A stretch of 64,000 nucleotides of DNA from Brevundimonas fontaquae. Lineage in GTDB: Bacteria; Pseudomonadota; Alphaproteobacteria; Caulobacterales; Caulobacteraceae. Numbering within the stretch: the first letter of the stretch is position 1; every line of letters begins with the position of its first letter. The stretch spans positions 2,108,001-2,172,000 of the forward strand of contig NZ_CP070968.1 in assembly GCF_017086445.1 (NCBI RefSeq), given 5' to 3'. Position numbers and translations under genes: made by a program. The notes under the pieces were generated by a model. It was not told where the DNA came from, made no database searches, and saw nothing but the letters and a program-made list of their open reading frames with translations. Below are positions 1-12,035 of the stretch, piece by piece.

Positions 1-1
1 G

Positions 2-568
2 TATGTCCTGATCGAGATCGCCTCCGGTACGCCCGGCGGCGCCGAGGCCCAGATGGAGGCATTGCTGGAGGTCGCTTTCGAGCAAGGCCTTATCACTGAC
101 GCCGCCATCGCTCAGAACGACGCCCAGCGCGCCGCCTTCTGGCGTCTGCGCGAAGAACATTCGGCGGCGCTCAAGCCCGAGGGCGGCGGCTGGAAACACG
201 ACGTCTCCGTCCCGATCAGCCGCATCGCCGATTTCATCGACGAGGCCTCGGCCGCCGTGGAACGCTTCCATCCCGGCGCCCGCATCTCGGTCTTCGGCCA
301 TGTCGGCGACGGCAATCTGCACTACGACATCCTGCCGGGCGTCGGTCAGGACATCCCCGCCTTCATCGCCCGCTGGAAGGAAGGCTCGCAAGTGGTTCAC
401 GACGTTGTCGGAACCTACGACGGCTCCATCTCCGCCGAACACGGTCTGGGCCGGCTGAAAACCGAAGAGGTCAAGCGCTACAAGTCTCGGCTCGAGATCG
501 AAACCATGGCCGCCATCCGCAGAGCCATCGATCCCAAGCGGATCATGAACCCGTCGGTCCTGTTCTAG
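2..568 (+). CDS. FAD-linked oxidase, C-terminal part (truncated by window edge)
   Basis: C-terminal 188 residues of a GlcD/D-2-hydroxyglutarate/D-lactate dehydrogenase-type flavoenzyme; the FAD-binding half lies outside the window. The frame is open from base 2, so the ATG at 53 is internal. The metal/substrate motif GHVGDGNLHYDI and the downstream SAEHGLGRLK block identify the FAD-oxidase C-terminal domain, and the protein ends in the usual RIMNP tail. These enzymes oxidise D-2-hydroxy acids and pass electrons to quinone or another acceptor. The substrate cannot be chosen from this half alone. Confidence 0.85.
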   Translation, partial: YVLIEIASGTPGGAEAQMEALLEVAFEQGLITDAAIAQNDAQRAAFWRLREEHSAALKPEGGGWKHDVSVPISRIADFIDEASAAVERFHPGARISVFGHVGDGNLHYDILPGVGQDIPAFIARWKEGSQVVHDVVGTYDGSISAEHGLGRLKTEEVKRYKSRLEIETMAAIRRAIDPKRIMNPSVLF

Positions 569-578
569 AACCGACGGG
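550..578 (+). terminator. Hairpin spanning the stop codon, between convergent genes
   Basis: A perfect 9-bp stem (CCCGTCGGT with ACCGACGGG) whose 11-nt loop holds the TAG stop of the oxidase gene. It lies just before the 3' end of the convergent parC. There is no T-run, so termination is an inference. Confidence 0.35.
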
Positions 579-586
579 CGGGCCGC

Positions 587-2788
587 CTATCTGAACTTCC
601 GCAGGCCTCTTGGTCCCTGGCGACCGGCGCCGGCGCGTTTGCCAAGCCAGTCTTTCCAATCGGGCCAGTTGCGACGACGTCCGCCGCCATCGGCCCATTC
701 CGGCCCGTTCTCGGCGTTGAAGACGGTGATGTCGGCGAGGCCGCCCTGTTTGAAGCTTTGCAGCTTTACGCCCTTGCCACGTCCCATTTCTGGCAATTCG
801 GCGAGAGGGAAGATCAGCGTCTTGATGTTCTCGCCGATCGTCGCGACGTGATCACCGGTCACTCGCAGCACCGCCAGCATTTCGCCGTTCAGCACCTGTT
901 TGCCGCCGCGCTTTTGCGCCAGGGTGTCGTCTTCTGGCGCGATGAAGCCGTATCCGGCCTTGGATGCGATCAGCAGCTTGCCGCCCGGCTGATGCGCCAG
1001 GACGTTGATGATCTCTGCTTTCTCGTCCAGATCGATCATCAGGCGCAGCGGCTCGCCATGGCCGCGTCCGGACGCCAGCTTGTCCGCGCCGATGGTGAAG
1101 ATGCGTCCGTCCGACGCCGCCACCAGCAGCTTGTCGGTCGTATAAGCCGGGACGAGGTAGGCGAGTTGATCGCCTTCCTTGAACTTCAGCTCCGACGGAT
1201 CCTCGACCTTGCCCTTGGCGGCGCGGATCCAGCCGCGTTCCGACAGTATGGCGGTGATCGCCTCGCGCGGAATGAAGGCCTCGGGTGCGACGAAGGCGGA
1301 CGTATCCACCGCCTCGGCGATCGTGGTCCGTCGCGGAGAGATCAGCGCCTTGCGCACGGCCTCCAGTTCTTTGGAGATCGCCTTCCACTGCTTGCCTTCA
1401 GACGACGTCAGCGCCTTCAGGTTGGCAAGTTCTTCGGACAGGGCGTTGAATTCCTTCTCGATCGTCATCTCTTCCAGACGCGCCAACTGACGCAGTCGGG
1501 TGTCGAGGATGAAGTCGGCCTGAACCTCCGTCAGGCCGAAGCGCGCGATCAGGACAGCCTTGGGCTGCTCCTCTTCACGGACGATGCGGATCACTTCGTC
1601 CAGGTTGAGGAAGACGATGCGCAGGCCTTCCAGCAGATGCAGACGCTTCTCGACCCGCTCGATCCGCCATTGGGAACGGCGGTTCAGCACCTCGCGCCGA
1701 TGATCCAGGAAGGCGCGCAGGCAGTCTTTCAGACCCATGACGCGCGGCGTGCCGCTGGCGTCCAGCACATTCATGTTGATCGGGAAGCGGACCTCCAGGT
1801 CGGACAGTTTAAACAGGCTTTCCATCAGCATTTCAGGCTCGATGGTGCGGTTCTTGGGCTCCAGGATCAGGCGGATGTCCTCGGCCGACTCGTCGCGTAC
1901 ATCGCCCAGCAGAGGCGCCTTCTTGTGCTCGATCAGGTCTGCCAGCGCCTCGATCAGTCGCGACTTCTGCACCTGATAGGGCATTTCGGTGACGATGATC
2001 CGCCACACGCCGCGCCCCAGATCCTCGGTTTCCCAGCGCGCGCGCAGGCGCACCCCGCCCCGCCCCGTTTCATATGCGTCCAGGATGGAGGCATGGCCTT
2101 CAACCGCAACGCCCCCGGTCGGGAAGTCGGGACCCGGCACATGCTGGACCAGGTCTTCGGTCGTCGTGTCCGGCCGTTCCAGCAGCAGCTGGCAGGCGTC
2201 GATCAGTTCGCCGACATTGTGCGGCGGGATCGAGGTGGCCATGCCGACTGCGATGCCGGACGAACCATTGGCCAGCAGATTCGGGAAGCCGGCGGGCAGG
2301 ACGATCGGCTCTTCGTCCTGATCATCGTAGGTGGGCCGGAAATCAACAGCGTCCTGATCGATGCCGTCCAGCAGCAGAACCGCGGCCGGCGTCAGCTTGC
2401 ACTCGGTATAGCGCATGGCCGCCGCGCTATCGCCGTCGATATTGCCGAAATTCCCCTGACCATCGACCAGCGGATAACGCTGGGCGAAATCCTGGGCCAG
2501 GCGCACCAGGGCCTCATAGATCGAGGCATCGCCGTGAGGGTGATATCCGCCCATCACCTCGCCGACAACCTTGGCGCATTTGCGCGCCGCAGCCTGCGGG
2601 TTCAGCCGCATCTGATGCATGGCGTAGAGGATGCGCCGGTGCACGGGCTTGAACCCGTCACGCACGTCCGGCAGCGCGCGGTTGGTGATGGTCGACAGGG
2701 CGTAGGCCAGATAGCGGCGGCTGAGCGCCGTCTCCATCGGCTCGTCGATGATGCGGCCGCCTTCCGGCGGCGGGGCGTGGATCGTCAT
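587..2788 (-). CDS. parC: DNA topoisomerase IV subunit A
   Basis: 733-residue type IIA topoisomerase A subunit, which decatenates daughter chromosomes together with ParE. The N-terminal breakage-reunion domain is complete: LPDVRDGFKPVHRRILYAM at about 39-57, the HPHGDASIYEA helix at 83-93, and the catalytic tyrosine at about Tyr127 in AMRYTE. The C-terminal part is a short beta-pinwheel as in ParC, ending in a basic tail. Its overall length and the lack of a GyrA-box (QRRGGKG-like) motif favour ParC over GyrA. The ATG at 2788 is the only sensible start. It diverges from the DipZ-type gene. Confidence 0.93.
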   Translation of the reverse strand: MTIHAPPPEGGRIIDEPMETALSRRYLAYALSTITNRALPDVRDGFKPVHRRILYAMHQMRLNPQAAARKCAKVVGEVMGGYHPHGDASIYEALVRLAQDFAQRYPLVDGQGNFGNIDGDSAAAMRYTECKLTPAAVLLLDGIDQDAVDFRPTYDDQDEEPIVLPAGFPNLLANGSSGIAVGMATSIPPHNVGELIDACQLLLERPDTTTEDLVQHVPGPDFPTGGVAVEGHASILDAYETGRGGVRLRARWETEDLGRGVWRIIVTEMPYQVQKSRLIEALADLIEHKKAPLLGDVRDESAEDIRLILEPKNRTIEPEMLMESLFKLSDLEVRFPINMNVLDASGTPRVMGLKDCLRAFLDHRREVLNRRSQWRIERVEKRLHLLEGLRIVFLNLDEVIRIVREEEQPKAVLIARFGLTEVQADFILDTRLRQLARLEEMTIEKEFNALSEELANLKALTSSEGKQWKAISKELEAVRKALISPRRTTIAEAVDTSAFVAPEAFIPREAITAILSERGWIRAAKGKVEDPSELKFKEGDQLAYLVPAYTTDKLLVAASDGRIFTIGADKLASGRGHGEPLRLMIDLDEKAEIINVLAHQPGGKLLIASKAGYGFIAPEDDTLAQKRGGKQVLNGEMLAVLRVTGDHVATIGENIKTLIFPLAELPEMGRGKGVKLQSFKQGGLADITVFNAENGPEWADGGGRRRNWPDWKDWLGKRAGAGRQGPRGLRKFR

Positions 2789-2921
2789 GGCTCTGCGAAT
2801 CGGGGATCGGAAGCGGGAAGTCTAGCCCGTGCCGCCGCAGATTGGGGGATAAGCGTGTTGCGGAGTCACCAAACCGCTCTGCCGTGCGTATGTGAGAGAC
2901 ACATCCTCGTCAGGCCGCGCC

Positions 2922-4652
2922 ATGATCCTGTTCCTGCTGTCCTATCTCGCCGGCGTTCTGACTATCGTCAGTCCCTGCATCCTGCCGGTTCTGCCCTTCG
3001 TCTTCGCGCGGGCGGATCGGCCTTTCATCCGCAACGGTCTGCCGTTGTTGGTCGGGATGGCCGTGACCTTCGCGGGCGTGGCGACGCTGGCGGCGCTGGG
3101 CGGCGGCTGGGCGGTTCGAGCCAATGAGGTCGGGCGCTGGATCGCCCTGGCTGTGATGGCGGTGCTGGGCGTCAGCCTGCTGTTTCCGGCCATGGGCGAT
3201 CGCCTGATGCGGCCTTTCGTGGCGGCGGGGTCTTGGCTGACCGATCGCGCCGAGCGTCAAGGGGGAGATCAGGGCGACGTGCGCTCATCCCTGCTGCTCG
3301 GCGTCGCGACAGGGCTGCTTTGGGCCCCGTGCGCCGGACCCATTCTGGGCGTGATCCTGACGGGCGCAGCGCTTCAGGGCGCAGGCGTCGGAACGACGGT
3401 TTTGCTGCTGGCTTATGCAGCGGGCGCAGCGACATCGCTGGGTCTGGCCCTGTTGGTCGGCGGTCGCGTGTTCAAGGCTATGAAGGGCGCGCTAGGCGTC
3501 GGCGAATGGGTAAGGCGCGGCCTGGGCGTTCTGGTGCTGATCGGCGTGGTCATCATCGGCCTGGGGGCGGATACAGGACTGCTGACCCGGATTTCGGCCG
3601 CCAGCACGGGCCGGATCGAACAGGCGCTGCTGGGCGGGATCGGGCGCGGCATGCCGACGAACCAGGCCCCGGCCGATCTGGCCAATCTGCCGGTCGAAGG
3701 GATGATGCCGCCGCTGATGGGCGCGACGACCTGGATCAACACCCCACCGCTCACGACCGAGCAGCTGAAGGGCAAGGTTGTGGTGGTCGATTTCTGGACC
3801 TACTCCTGCATCAACTGCATCCGCTCCATCCCCTACGTCCGCGCTTGGGCCGAGAAGTACAAGGACCAGGGTCTGGTGGTGATCGGCGTGCATACGCCCG
3901 AGTTCGCCTTCGAGAAATCCGAGGCCAACGTCCGCCAGAACGTCCAGCGCCTTGGCATCACCTATCCGGTCGCCATGGACAATGAGTTCGCCATCTGGCG
4001 GGCGTTCAAGAACCAGTACTGGCCCGCCCATTACTTCATCGACGCCAAGGGCCAGATCCGTCACCACCACTTCGGCGAAGGGGACTATGCGGGCTCCGAA
4101 CGCGTGATCCAGCAACTTCTGAAGGAAGCGGGCGCCGCGAACGTCGCCAGCAGCGTCGTTACGGTCCAGGCGCAGGGCGCAGAGGCCGCCGCCGACATGG
4201 CCCAGGTCGCATCGCCGGAGACCTACGTCGGCTATGGCCGCGCCGAGAACTTCCGCTCGCCCGGCGGCTTGGCCAACGACGTAATCAAGGACTATGTCGC
4301 CGCGCCGCTGAAACTGAACGATTGGAGCCTGTCGGGCCGCTGGCGTGTGACGCGTGAGCATGCCGACCTGCAGACGGCCGGCGGCCGTATCGCCTTCCGC
4401 TTCAAGGCGCGCGATCTCCATCTGGTCATAGGCCCCAGTAAGCCGGGCGTCTCGGTTCGCTTCCGCGTCCGGATCGATGGCGCGGCGCCGGGCGCGAACG
4501 CCGGCAGCGACATCAACGCCCAGGGCCTCGGCCGGGTCGACGGCGAGCGACTGTACCAATTGGTGCGTCAGACGGGCGCGGTGCGCGAACGGACGTTCGA
4601 GATCGAGTTCCTGGATCCCGGCATTCAGGTCTTCGCCTTCACTTTCGGCTAG
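2922..4652 (+). CDS. DipZ-type thiol-disulfide protein: CcdA-like membrane domain fused to a thioredoxin domain
   Basis: About 576 residues in three parts. Residues 1 to about 220 form a CcdA/DsbD-like multi-pass membrane domain with the two redox cysteines in VSPCILPVLPF (Cys19) and APCAGP. A TlpA/AhpC-TSA-like periplasmic domain follows with CINC at about Cys296/Cys299. The C-terminal 150 residues match the carbohydrate-binding-like tail of DipZ proteins. The family moves reducing power from the cytoplasm to the periplasm. A GTG at 2892 would add ten residues before the membrane helix. I prefer the ATG at 2922 because MILFLLSYLAG starts directly in the helix. Neither start has a strong Shine-Dalgarno. 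Confidence 0.85.
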   Translation: MILFLLSYLAGVLTIVSPCILPVLPFVFARADRPFIRNGLPLLVGMAVTFAGVATLAALGGGWAVRANEVGRWIALAVMAVLGVSLLFPAMGDRLMRPFVAAGSWLTDRAERQGGDQGDVRSSLLLGVATGLLWAPCAGPILGVILTGAALQGAGVGTTVLLLAYAAGAATSLGLALLVGGRVFKAMKGALGVGEWVRRGLGVLVLIGVVIIGLGADTGLLTRISAASTGRIEQALLGGIGRGMPTNQAPADLANLPVEGMMPPLMGATTWINTPPLTTEQLKGKVVVVDFWTYSCINCIRSIPYVRAWAEKYKDQGLVVIGVHTPEFAFEKSEANVRQNVQRLGITYPVAMDNEFAIWRAFKNQYWPAHYFIDAKGQIRHHHFGEGDYAGSERVIQQLLKEAGAANVASSVVTVQAQGAEAAADMAQVASPETYVGYGRAENFRSPGGLANDVIKDYVAAPLKLNDWSLSGRWRVTREHADLQTAGGRIAFRFKARDLHLVIGPSKPGVSVRFRVRIDGAAPGANAGSDINAQGLGRVDGERLYQLVRQTGAVRERTFEIEFLDPGIQVFAFTFG

Positions 4653-5386
4653 AGCCGACCGGCGTCGCCCAGCTTGTCCAGCATCCACACGCGTGCAGGC
4701 GGCAGGGGCTTGTTCTGCGGGTGGAAGACGAACTGCTCCAGGAAATGCCCCGTCAGGTCGAACCCGGCCCGGACGTCGCCCTCGATCAGACCGGATTGGG
4801 CGCCCAGCATGAAGGGCGGAAGGGGCAGCATCTTGTCTGCATAAGGAGCGCCGGCGTCACGACTGACCGCCCGGCCGGTGCGCGGGCTGACGTAGATCAA
4901 GTCGTCGGCCGTGCCAGTGGCGGCGCATTTCGACAGGTCCAGTCCAAAGCCCAGATCTTCCAAGAGGCCCGCCTCAAACCGCACGAAGATCGCAGGCCAG
5001 ACCGCAGGCATTTCGAATGCCGCCATCAGCGCCTCGAACGCCAGAAAGACGCCAGGATGCGGTTCACGCTCCGGCAACGCGCCTTGGGTCACGCCTGCCG
5101 CCGCCGCCAGCCCTGTCAGCGCCAGTGCGTCGTCGAACAGGGCGCTGGGCCCCTCGCCTACCGGCTCCAGCCGCACCGCGCCGAGGTGATCCGAGGTGCG
5201 GGCGCGGTAATCGGCCACGACTCGCGCGCCCGCCTGCAGGAACGGCTTCATCTTGCGTGACGCTCCGCCCGCCACATAGGCAGAGCGCCTGCCGTGGTTC
5301 TCGGTCAGCAGATCAACCACGGCGCCCGTGTCGCCGTGGCTCCGCGCCGACAGGACGAACGCCTCTTCGTGGAAATCCATGGCCAC
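4649..5386 (-). CDS. recO: DNA repair protein RecO
   Basis: 245 residues. It has an N-terminal OB-fold (DFHEEAFVLSARSHGDTGAVV) followed by the helical domain. It lacks the CxxC..CxxC zinc cluster seen in some RecO proteins. RecO helps load RecA onto SSB-coated gaps in the RecFOR pathway. The gene converges on the DipZ-type gene and shares four bases at the stop codons. Confidence 0.9.
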   Translation of the reverse strand: MAMDFHEEAFVLSARSHGDTGAVVDLLTENHGRRSAYVAGGASRKMKPFLQAGARVVADYRARTSDHLGAVRLEPVGEGPSALFDDALALTGLAAAAGVTQGALPEREPHPGVFLAFEALMAAFEMPAVWPAIFVRFEAGLLEDLGFGLDLSKCAATGTADDLIYVSPRTGRAVSRDAGAPYADKMLPLPPFMLGAQSGLIEGDVRAGFDLTGHFLEQFVFHPQNKPLPPARVWMLDKLGDAGRL

Positions 5387-5426
5387 GGCTTAGCGCGGCC
5401 CCACGAGGTTGGCCATACGTTCCGCC

Positions 5427-5909
5427 TCAATGCGCGGGCACCGCCTCACCTTTGATCAGGGCGACGACCGCATCGGCCTTCTCGTTCGGCACCGCGAGGC
5501 TCAGCACATACTGCTCGATTTTCCAGCCGTCATCGGTCAGGCGCATGACGCCCGAGCCGCGCGTCTCGCCGTAGGACGGGCTGGCTAGCTTCTCTTCGAA
5601 CCAGGCGATGCAGCGGCAGTCGATCGGGGCGATGGTGATGGTTCGGGACGTCGCGGGAAACGACCAGGCGCTGTCGTGTTTGAACCACGGCTCGGCGAAG
5701 GCGCGGAACTGGGCCATCGTCCAGTGCTCGTTTGCGTCCGTACCGACGAAGCGCGCATCGGGGGCGAACAGGCTGAAATAGGCCGCTTCGTCGGCGGTGG
5801 ATGAGGCCTGATTGAGGCGATCCAACACCGACGCCACCTGCGCCTCAGCGGTCGGGGCCGGCGTCGCGGCTTGCGACAGTGCCAGGGCGGCTATCAAGGC
5901 GGTGAACAT
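5427..5909 (-). CDS. Exported SnoaL-like/NTF2-fold protein
   Basis: 160 residues with a short N-terminal hydrophobic stretch (MFTALIAALALSQA) that looks like a signal peptide. The rest resembles the SnoaL/DUF4440 alpha+beta cone fold: VASVLDRLNQASSTADEAAYFSLFAPDARFVGTD is cut at the usual helix-strand junctions, and the end reads DDGWKIEQYVLSLAVPNE. Such domains bind small ligands or are orphan enzymes. I cannot assign a substrate. It lies 40 bp upstream of recO on the same strand. Confidence 0.7.
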   Translation of the reverse strand: MFTALIAALALSQAATPAPTAEAQVASVLDRLNQASSTADEAAYFSLFAPDARFVGTDANEHWTMAQFRAFAEPWFKHDSAWSFPATSRTITIAPIDCRCIAWFEEKLASPSYGETRGSGVMRLTDDGWKIEQYVLSLAVPNEKADAVVALIKGEAVPAH

Positions 5910-9024
<3,115 letters not shown>

Positions 9025-9030
9025 AGGAAC

Positions 9031-9978
9031 TCAGACGTCGAAATCCAGACCGAACTGGGCATAGAGGGCGCGGCTGTCCTGCCACTTCGGATCGACCTTG
9101 ACGGTCAGGAAGAGGTGGACCTGGCGGCCCAGGATTTCGTTCAGCTCCTCGCGCGCCTTCTGGCCGATCCATTTCAGGGTCTGGCCGCCCTTCCCGAGAA
9201 CGATGGGCCGCTGGCTCTCGCGCTCGACATAGATGGTCTGTTCGATCCGGGCCGAGCCGTCGGGGCGATCCTCGAAACTGGTGGTCTCCACCGCCGCCGA
9301 ATAGGGCAACTCCTCGTGGACGCGCAGATAGACCTTCTCGCGCGTGATTTCGGCGGCCAGAACCCGGACCGGCACGTCGGCCGCCTGGTCCTCGGGATAC
9401 AGCCACGGCCCCTTGGGCATGGACAGGGCCAGACGCTGCTTCAAGTCCTCGACGCCGTCGCCATTGGCCGCCGAGATCATATAGACCTCGGAATAGACGC
9501 CGCTTTCGAACAGCGTCTGCGACAGCGCCAGCAGGGTATCGCGGCGCATGCCGTCGATCTTGTTCAGCGCCAGAACAACCTTGGTCCCGGTGGCCTGCAG
9601 GTTGGCGATGATGGTCTCGGTGTCCTCGGCCGAGCGACGATCGGCCGCCGTGCCCTCCCGGCCATCGGCGTTGATGTGGGACTGGGCGTCGATCAGGTGA
9701 ACGACGATGTCCGCATCTTCCGCGCCGCCCCAGGCTGAGGCGACCATGGCCCGGTCCAGACGACGGCGCGGGGTGAAGATGCCGGGCGTGTCGACCAGCA
9801 CGATCTGGGCGTCGCCTTCCATAGCGATGCCGCGCACGGGGAAGCGCGTCGTCTGCACCTTTTGCGTAACGATCGAGACCTTGGACCCGGTCAGCCGGTT
9901 CACCAGCGTGGACTTGCCGGCGTTGGGTGCGCCGATGATGGCGGCAAAGCCTGCGCGCTGGTTTTCGATATCGGTCAA
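9031..9978 (-). CDS. era: GTPase Era
   Basis: 315 residues. Era binds the 3' end of 16S rRNA and acts in 30S maturation. The G1 loop is GAPNAGKST (about 16-24), G3 is DTPGIF, G4 is LNKIDG, and the C-terminal KH domain holds VLGKGGQTLKWIGQKAR. The start is TTG at 9978, directly overlapping the TGA of rnc, and no in-frame ATG lies between the rnc stop and the G1 loop. This argues for translational coupling to rnc. Confidence 0.92.
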   Translation of the reverse strand: MTDIENQRAGFAAIIGAPNAGKSTLVNRLTGSKVSIVTQKVQTTRFPVRGIAMEGDAQIVLVDTPGIFTPRRRLDRAMVASAWGGAEDADIVVHLIDAQSHINADGREGTAADRRSAEDTETIIANLQATGTKVVLALNKIDGMRRDTLLALSQTLFESGVYSEVYMISAANGDGVEDLKQRLALSMPKGPWLYPEDQAADVPVRVLAAEITREKVYLRVHEELPYSAAVETTSFEDRPDGSARIEQTIYVERESQRPIVLGKGGQTLKWIGQKAREELNEILGRQVHLFLTVKVDPKWQDSRALYAQFGLDFDV

Positions 9979-10685
9979 ATGACGCCTTCACGTTTGAGGA
10001 GAGCCGTTGCGGCCGCCTTCTCCGCCTCCTGACGCGAACGCCCTTGTGCGGTCAAGGGCTGCACGTCCTGCACTGACACTTCGACGGTGAATGTCGGCGC
10101 ATGATCCGAACCCGTTCGATCGGCGATGCGATAGGTCGGCAGCGGCCTGCCCTGGCCCTGCGCCCATTCCTGAAGCGCCGATTTGGGATTGGTCACTGTG
10201 CGGGACGGCGGCGCCGACAGTTCGTCGGACCAGGCCCGTTCGAACAGGGCCTTGGCGGCATCCAGCCCGCCGTCCAGATAGACGGCCGCCAATATGGCCT
10301 CGACCGCATCGGCGATGACGCCGGCCTTGCGGCGCCCGCCAGTCTTGGTCTCGCCGGGCGAGAGCCGCAGCGCAGGACCCACGCCAAGCGCCTCACCGAC
10401 GCGGGCGCAGGCCCCCTTGTCAACCAGGGCATGCAGCCTCGACGACAGCTGGCCCTCGTCCGCCGTCGGAAACTGAGCCGACAGGCGCTCGGCGACCAGC
10501 AGACCCAGCACCCGGTCGCCCAGAAACTCCAGCCGCTCATTGTCGCGTGGACCGTGGATGCCGACCGGCGCCCCCTCGCCCACGCTGGCATGTGTCAGGG
10601 CGCGCTCCAGCAGGGCCTTGTCGTTGAACCTGTGTCCCAGGCGCGTTTCCAGCGCCACGACCGCTTCGGCTCTCAGATTGGCCAT
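9975..10685 (-). CDS. rnc: Ribonuclease III
   Basis: 236 residues. The enzyme cuts double-stranded RNA in rRNA and mRNA processing. The signature NERLEFLGDRVLGL lies in the nuclease domain and a dsRNA-binding domain forms the C-terminus (PKSALQEWAQGQGRPLPTY). I place the start at the ATG at 10685, which overlaps the lepB TGA by one base. Longer readings would run into lepB in another frame. It sits between lepB and era, as is common in proteobacteria. Confidence 0.92.
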   Translation of the reverse strand: MANLRAEAVVALETRLGHRFNDKALLERALTHASVGEGAPVGIHGPRDNERLEFLGDRVLGLLVAERLSAQFPTADEGQLSSRLHALVDKGACARVGEALGVGPALRLSPGETKTGGRRKAGVIADAVEAILAAVYLDGGLDAAKALFERAWSDELSAPPSRTVTNPKSALQEWAQGQGRPLPTYRIADRTGSDHAPTFTVEVSVQDVQPLTAQGRSRQEAEKAAATALLKREGVI

Positions 10686-11578
10686 CAGTGCAGAACGTTG
10701 AAGAACCGGTCGAGCCGCACGTTGAACCAGCTGACCGGGTTCCACAGCGACGAACCGGGCTTCCACGAGAACAGGATGATCTGCGCCTTGCCGACCAGGT
10801 TCTCGGCCGGGACCATGCCCACGCCGCTGGACTGTTCGACGCGGCTGTCGATCGAGTTGTCGCGGTTGTCGCCCATCATGAAGTAGTGGCCGGCCGGGAC
10901 TTCATAGACCGGGGTGTCGTCCAGGTCGTTTCCGGGACCGAAGTCCTGGGTCATGAAGCTCTTGCCTTCCGGCAGGGTCTCGCGGACCTCGGTCACCGGG
11001 CGTGGGCCGAAGATGTCGTTGATCTCCTGCTCGCTGACCACGACGTCCTGCACGGGCTTGTCGTTGATATACAGTTTGTTGGCGATCATCTGGATGCGGT
11101 CGCCGGGCAGGCCGATCACGCGCTTGATGAAGTCGGTCTTGTTGTCGCGCGGAAGCTTGAACACGACGATGTCGCCGCGCTTGGGCGCCGAACCCATGAT
11201 CCGGCCGTCGAACAGCGGCGGGCTGAACGGGATCGAGTGCTTGGAGAAGCCATACGACCACTTGGAGACGACGATATAGTCGCCTTCGTAGAGGTTCGGC
11301 TCCATCGAGGCCGACGGGATGGTGAAGGGCTGGAACAGGAAGATGCGCAGCACCATCGCGATCAGCAGGGCGAAGACGATGGTCTTGAAGATTTCGCCGG
11401 TTTCGCTGGCCGCCGAGGTCGCCTTGTCACCGCCCTTGGGCGTCTTGGCATAGACCTTCTGGGTCGCCGTCGTCGGCTCCTGCACCGACTTGACCGGAGC
11501 GTCCGCCTCCGAGGCCGCAAATCGTTCTTCGGGGGTGGCGTCGCGATTGGCGTCGTCGGGCTTTTGGTCTTCGCTCAT
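10685..11578 (-). CDS. lepB: Signal peptidase I
   Basis: About 297 residues. It has a charged N-terminal cytoplasmic tail, one transmembrane helix (TIVFALLIAMVLRIFLF), then the catalytic serine in IPSASMEPNL and the general-base lysine in FIKRVIGLPGDR. It removes signal peptides at the outer face of the inner membrane. The ATG at 11578 (MSEDQK) is the likely start. In-frame starts at 11590 and GTG 11620 are possible but would only extend the disordered tail. It is followed by rnc and era in an overlapping array. Confidence 0.91.
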   Translation of the reverse strand: MSEDQKPDDANRDATPEERFAASEADAPVKSVQEPTTATQKVYAKTPKGGDKATSAASETGEIFKTIVFALLIAMVLRIFLFQPFTIPSASMEPNLYEGDYIVVSKWSYGFSKHSIPFSPPLFDGRIMGSAPKRGDIVVFKLPRDNKTDFIKRVIGLPGDRIQMIANKLYINDKPVQDVVVSEQEINDIFGPRPVTEVRETLPEGKSFMTQDFGPGNDLDDTPVYEVPAGHYFMMGDNRDNSIDSRVEQSSGVGMVPAENLVGKAQIILFSWKPGSSLWNPVSWFNVRLDRFFNVLH

Positions 11579-11633
11579 GCGATCAGGCATCCTCGCCGCG
11601 TCCGCGCGGTCATCGCGCACGCCTATAACCTGA

Positions 11634-12035
11634 TTACGACTGCGGCAAGGCTTCGATCACCACGAAGGCGAGCGCATAGGGATGTTCGTCGCTCAGCGTC
11701 AGGTGGATTTTCGCCTCGTGTCCGGGCGGCGTCAGACGCGACAGATGCTCACCCGCGTGGCCGGTTAGCGTCATCGTCGGCTGACCCGTACGCAGGTTCA
11801 CCACCCCCATGTCGCGCCAATAGACATCGGCCCGCATGCCTGTGCCCAAGGCCTTGGCGCAGGCCTCCTTGGCGGCGAACCGTTTGGCGTAGCTCCAGGC
11901 CGGGTCGGGCTTCCGGTCTGAGCGGGTGCGTTCCAACTCGGTGAAGCAGCGGGTCTTGAAACGATCGCCGAACCGATCCAGCGACGCCTGGATGCGTCGG
12001 ATGTCAGACAAATCTGCGCCGACGCCGATGATCAT
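11634..12035 (-). CDS. acpS: Holo-[acyl-carrier-protein] synthase
   Basis: 133 residues. It transfers phosphopantetheine from CoA to apo-[18 protein letters not shown] gives the first metal-binding Asp, and [15 protein letters not shown] is the classic second motif. The ATG at 12035 overlaps the TGA of pdxJ (ATGA), which fixes the start. Longer open reading upstream is only pdxJ read in another frame. Confidence 0.93.
   Translation of the reverse strand: MIIGVGADLSDIRRIQASLDRFGDRFKTRCFTELERTRSDRKPDPAWSYAKRFAAKEACAKALGTGMRADVYWRDMGVVNLRTGQPTMTLTGHAGEHLSRLTPPGHEAKIHLTLSDEHPYALAFVVIEALPQS

Noticed and set aside
758..3127. A 789-codon open frame antisense to parC
   Set aside because: It lies opposite a complete, well-conserved parC and has no recognisable domain. 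It is a by-product of high GC and strong codon bias. The same holds for the long antisense frames opposite rsh, hrpB and mrp.
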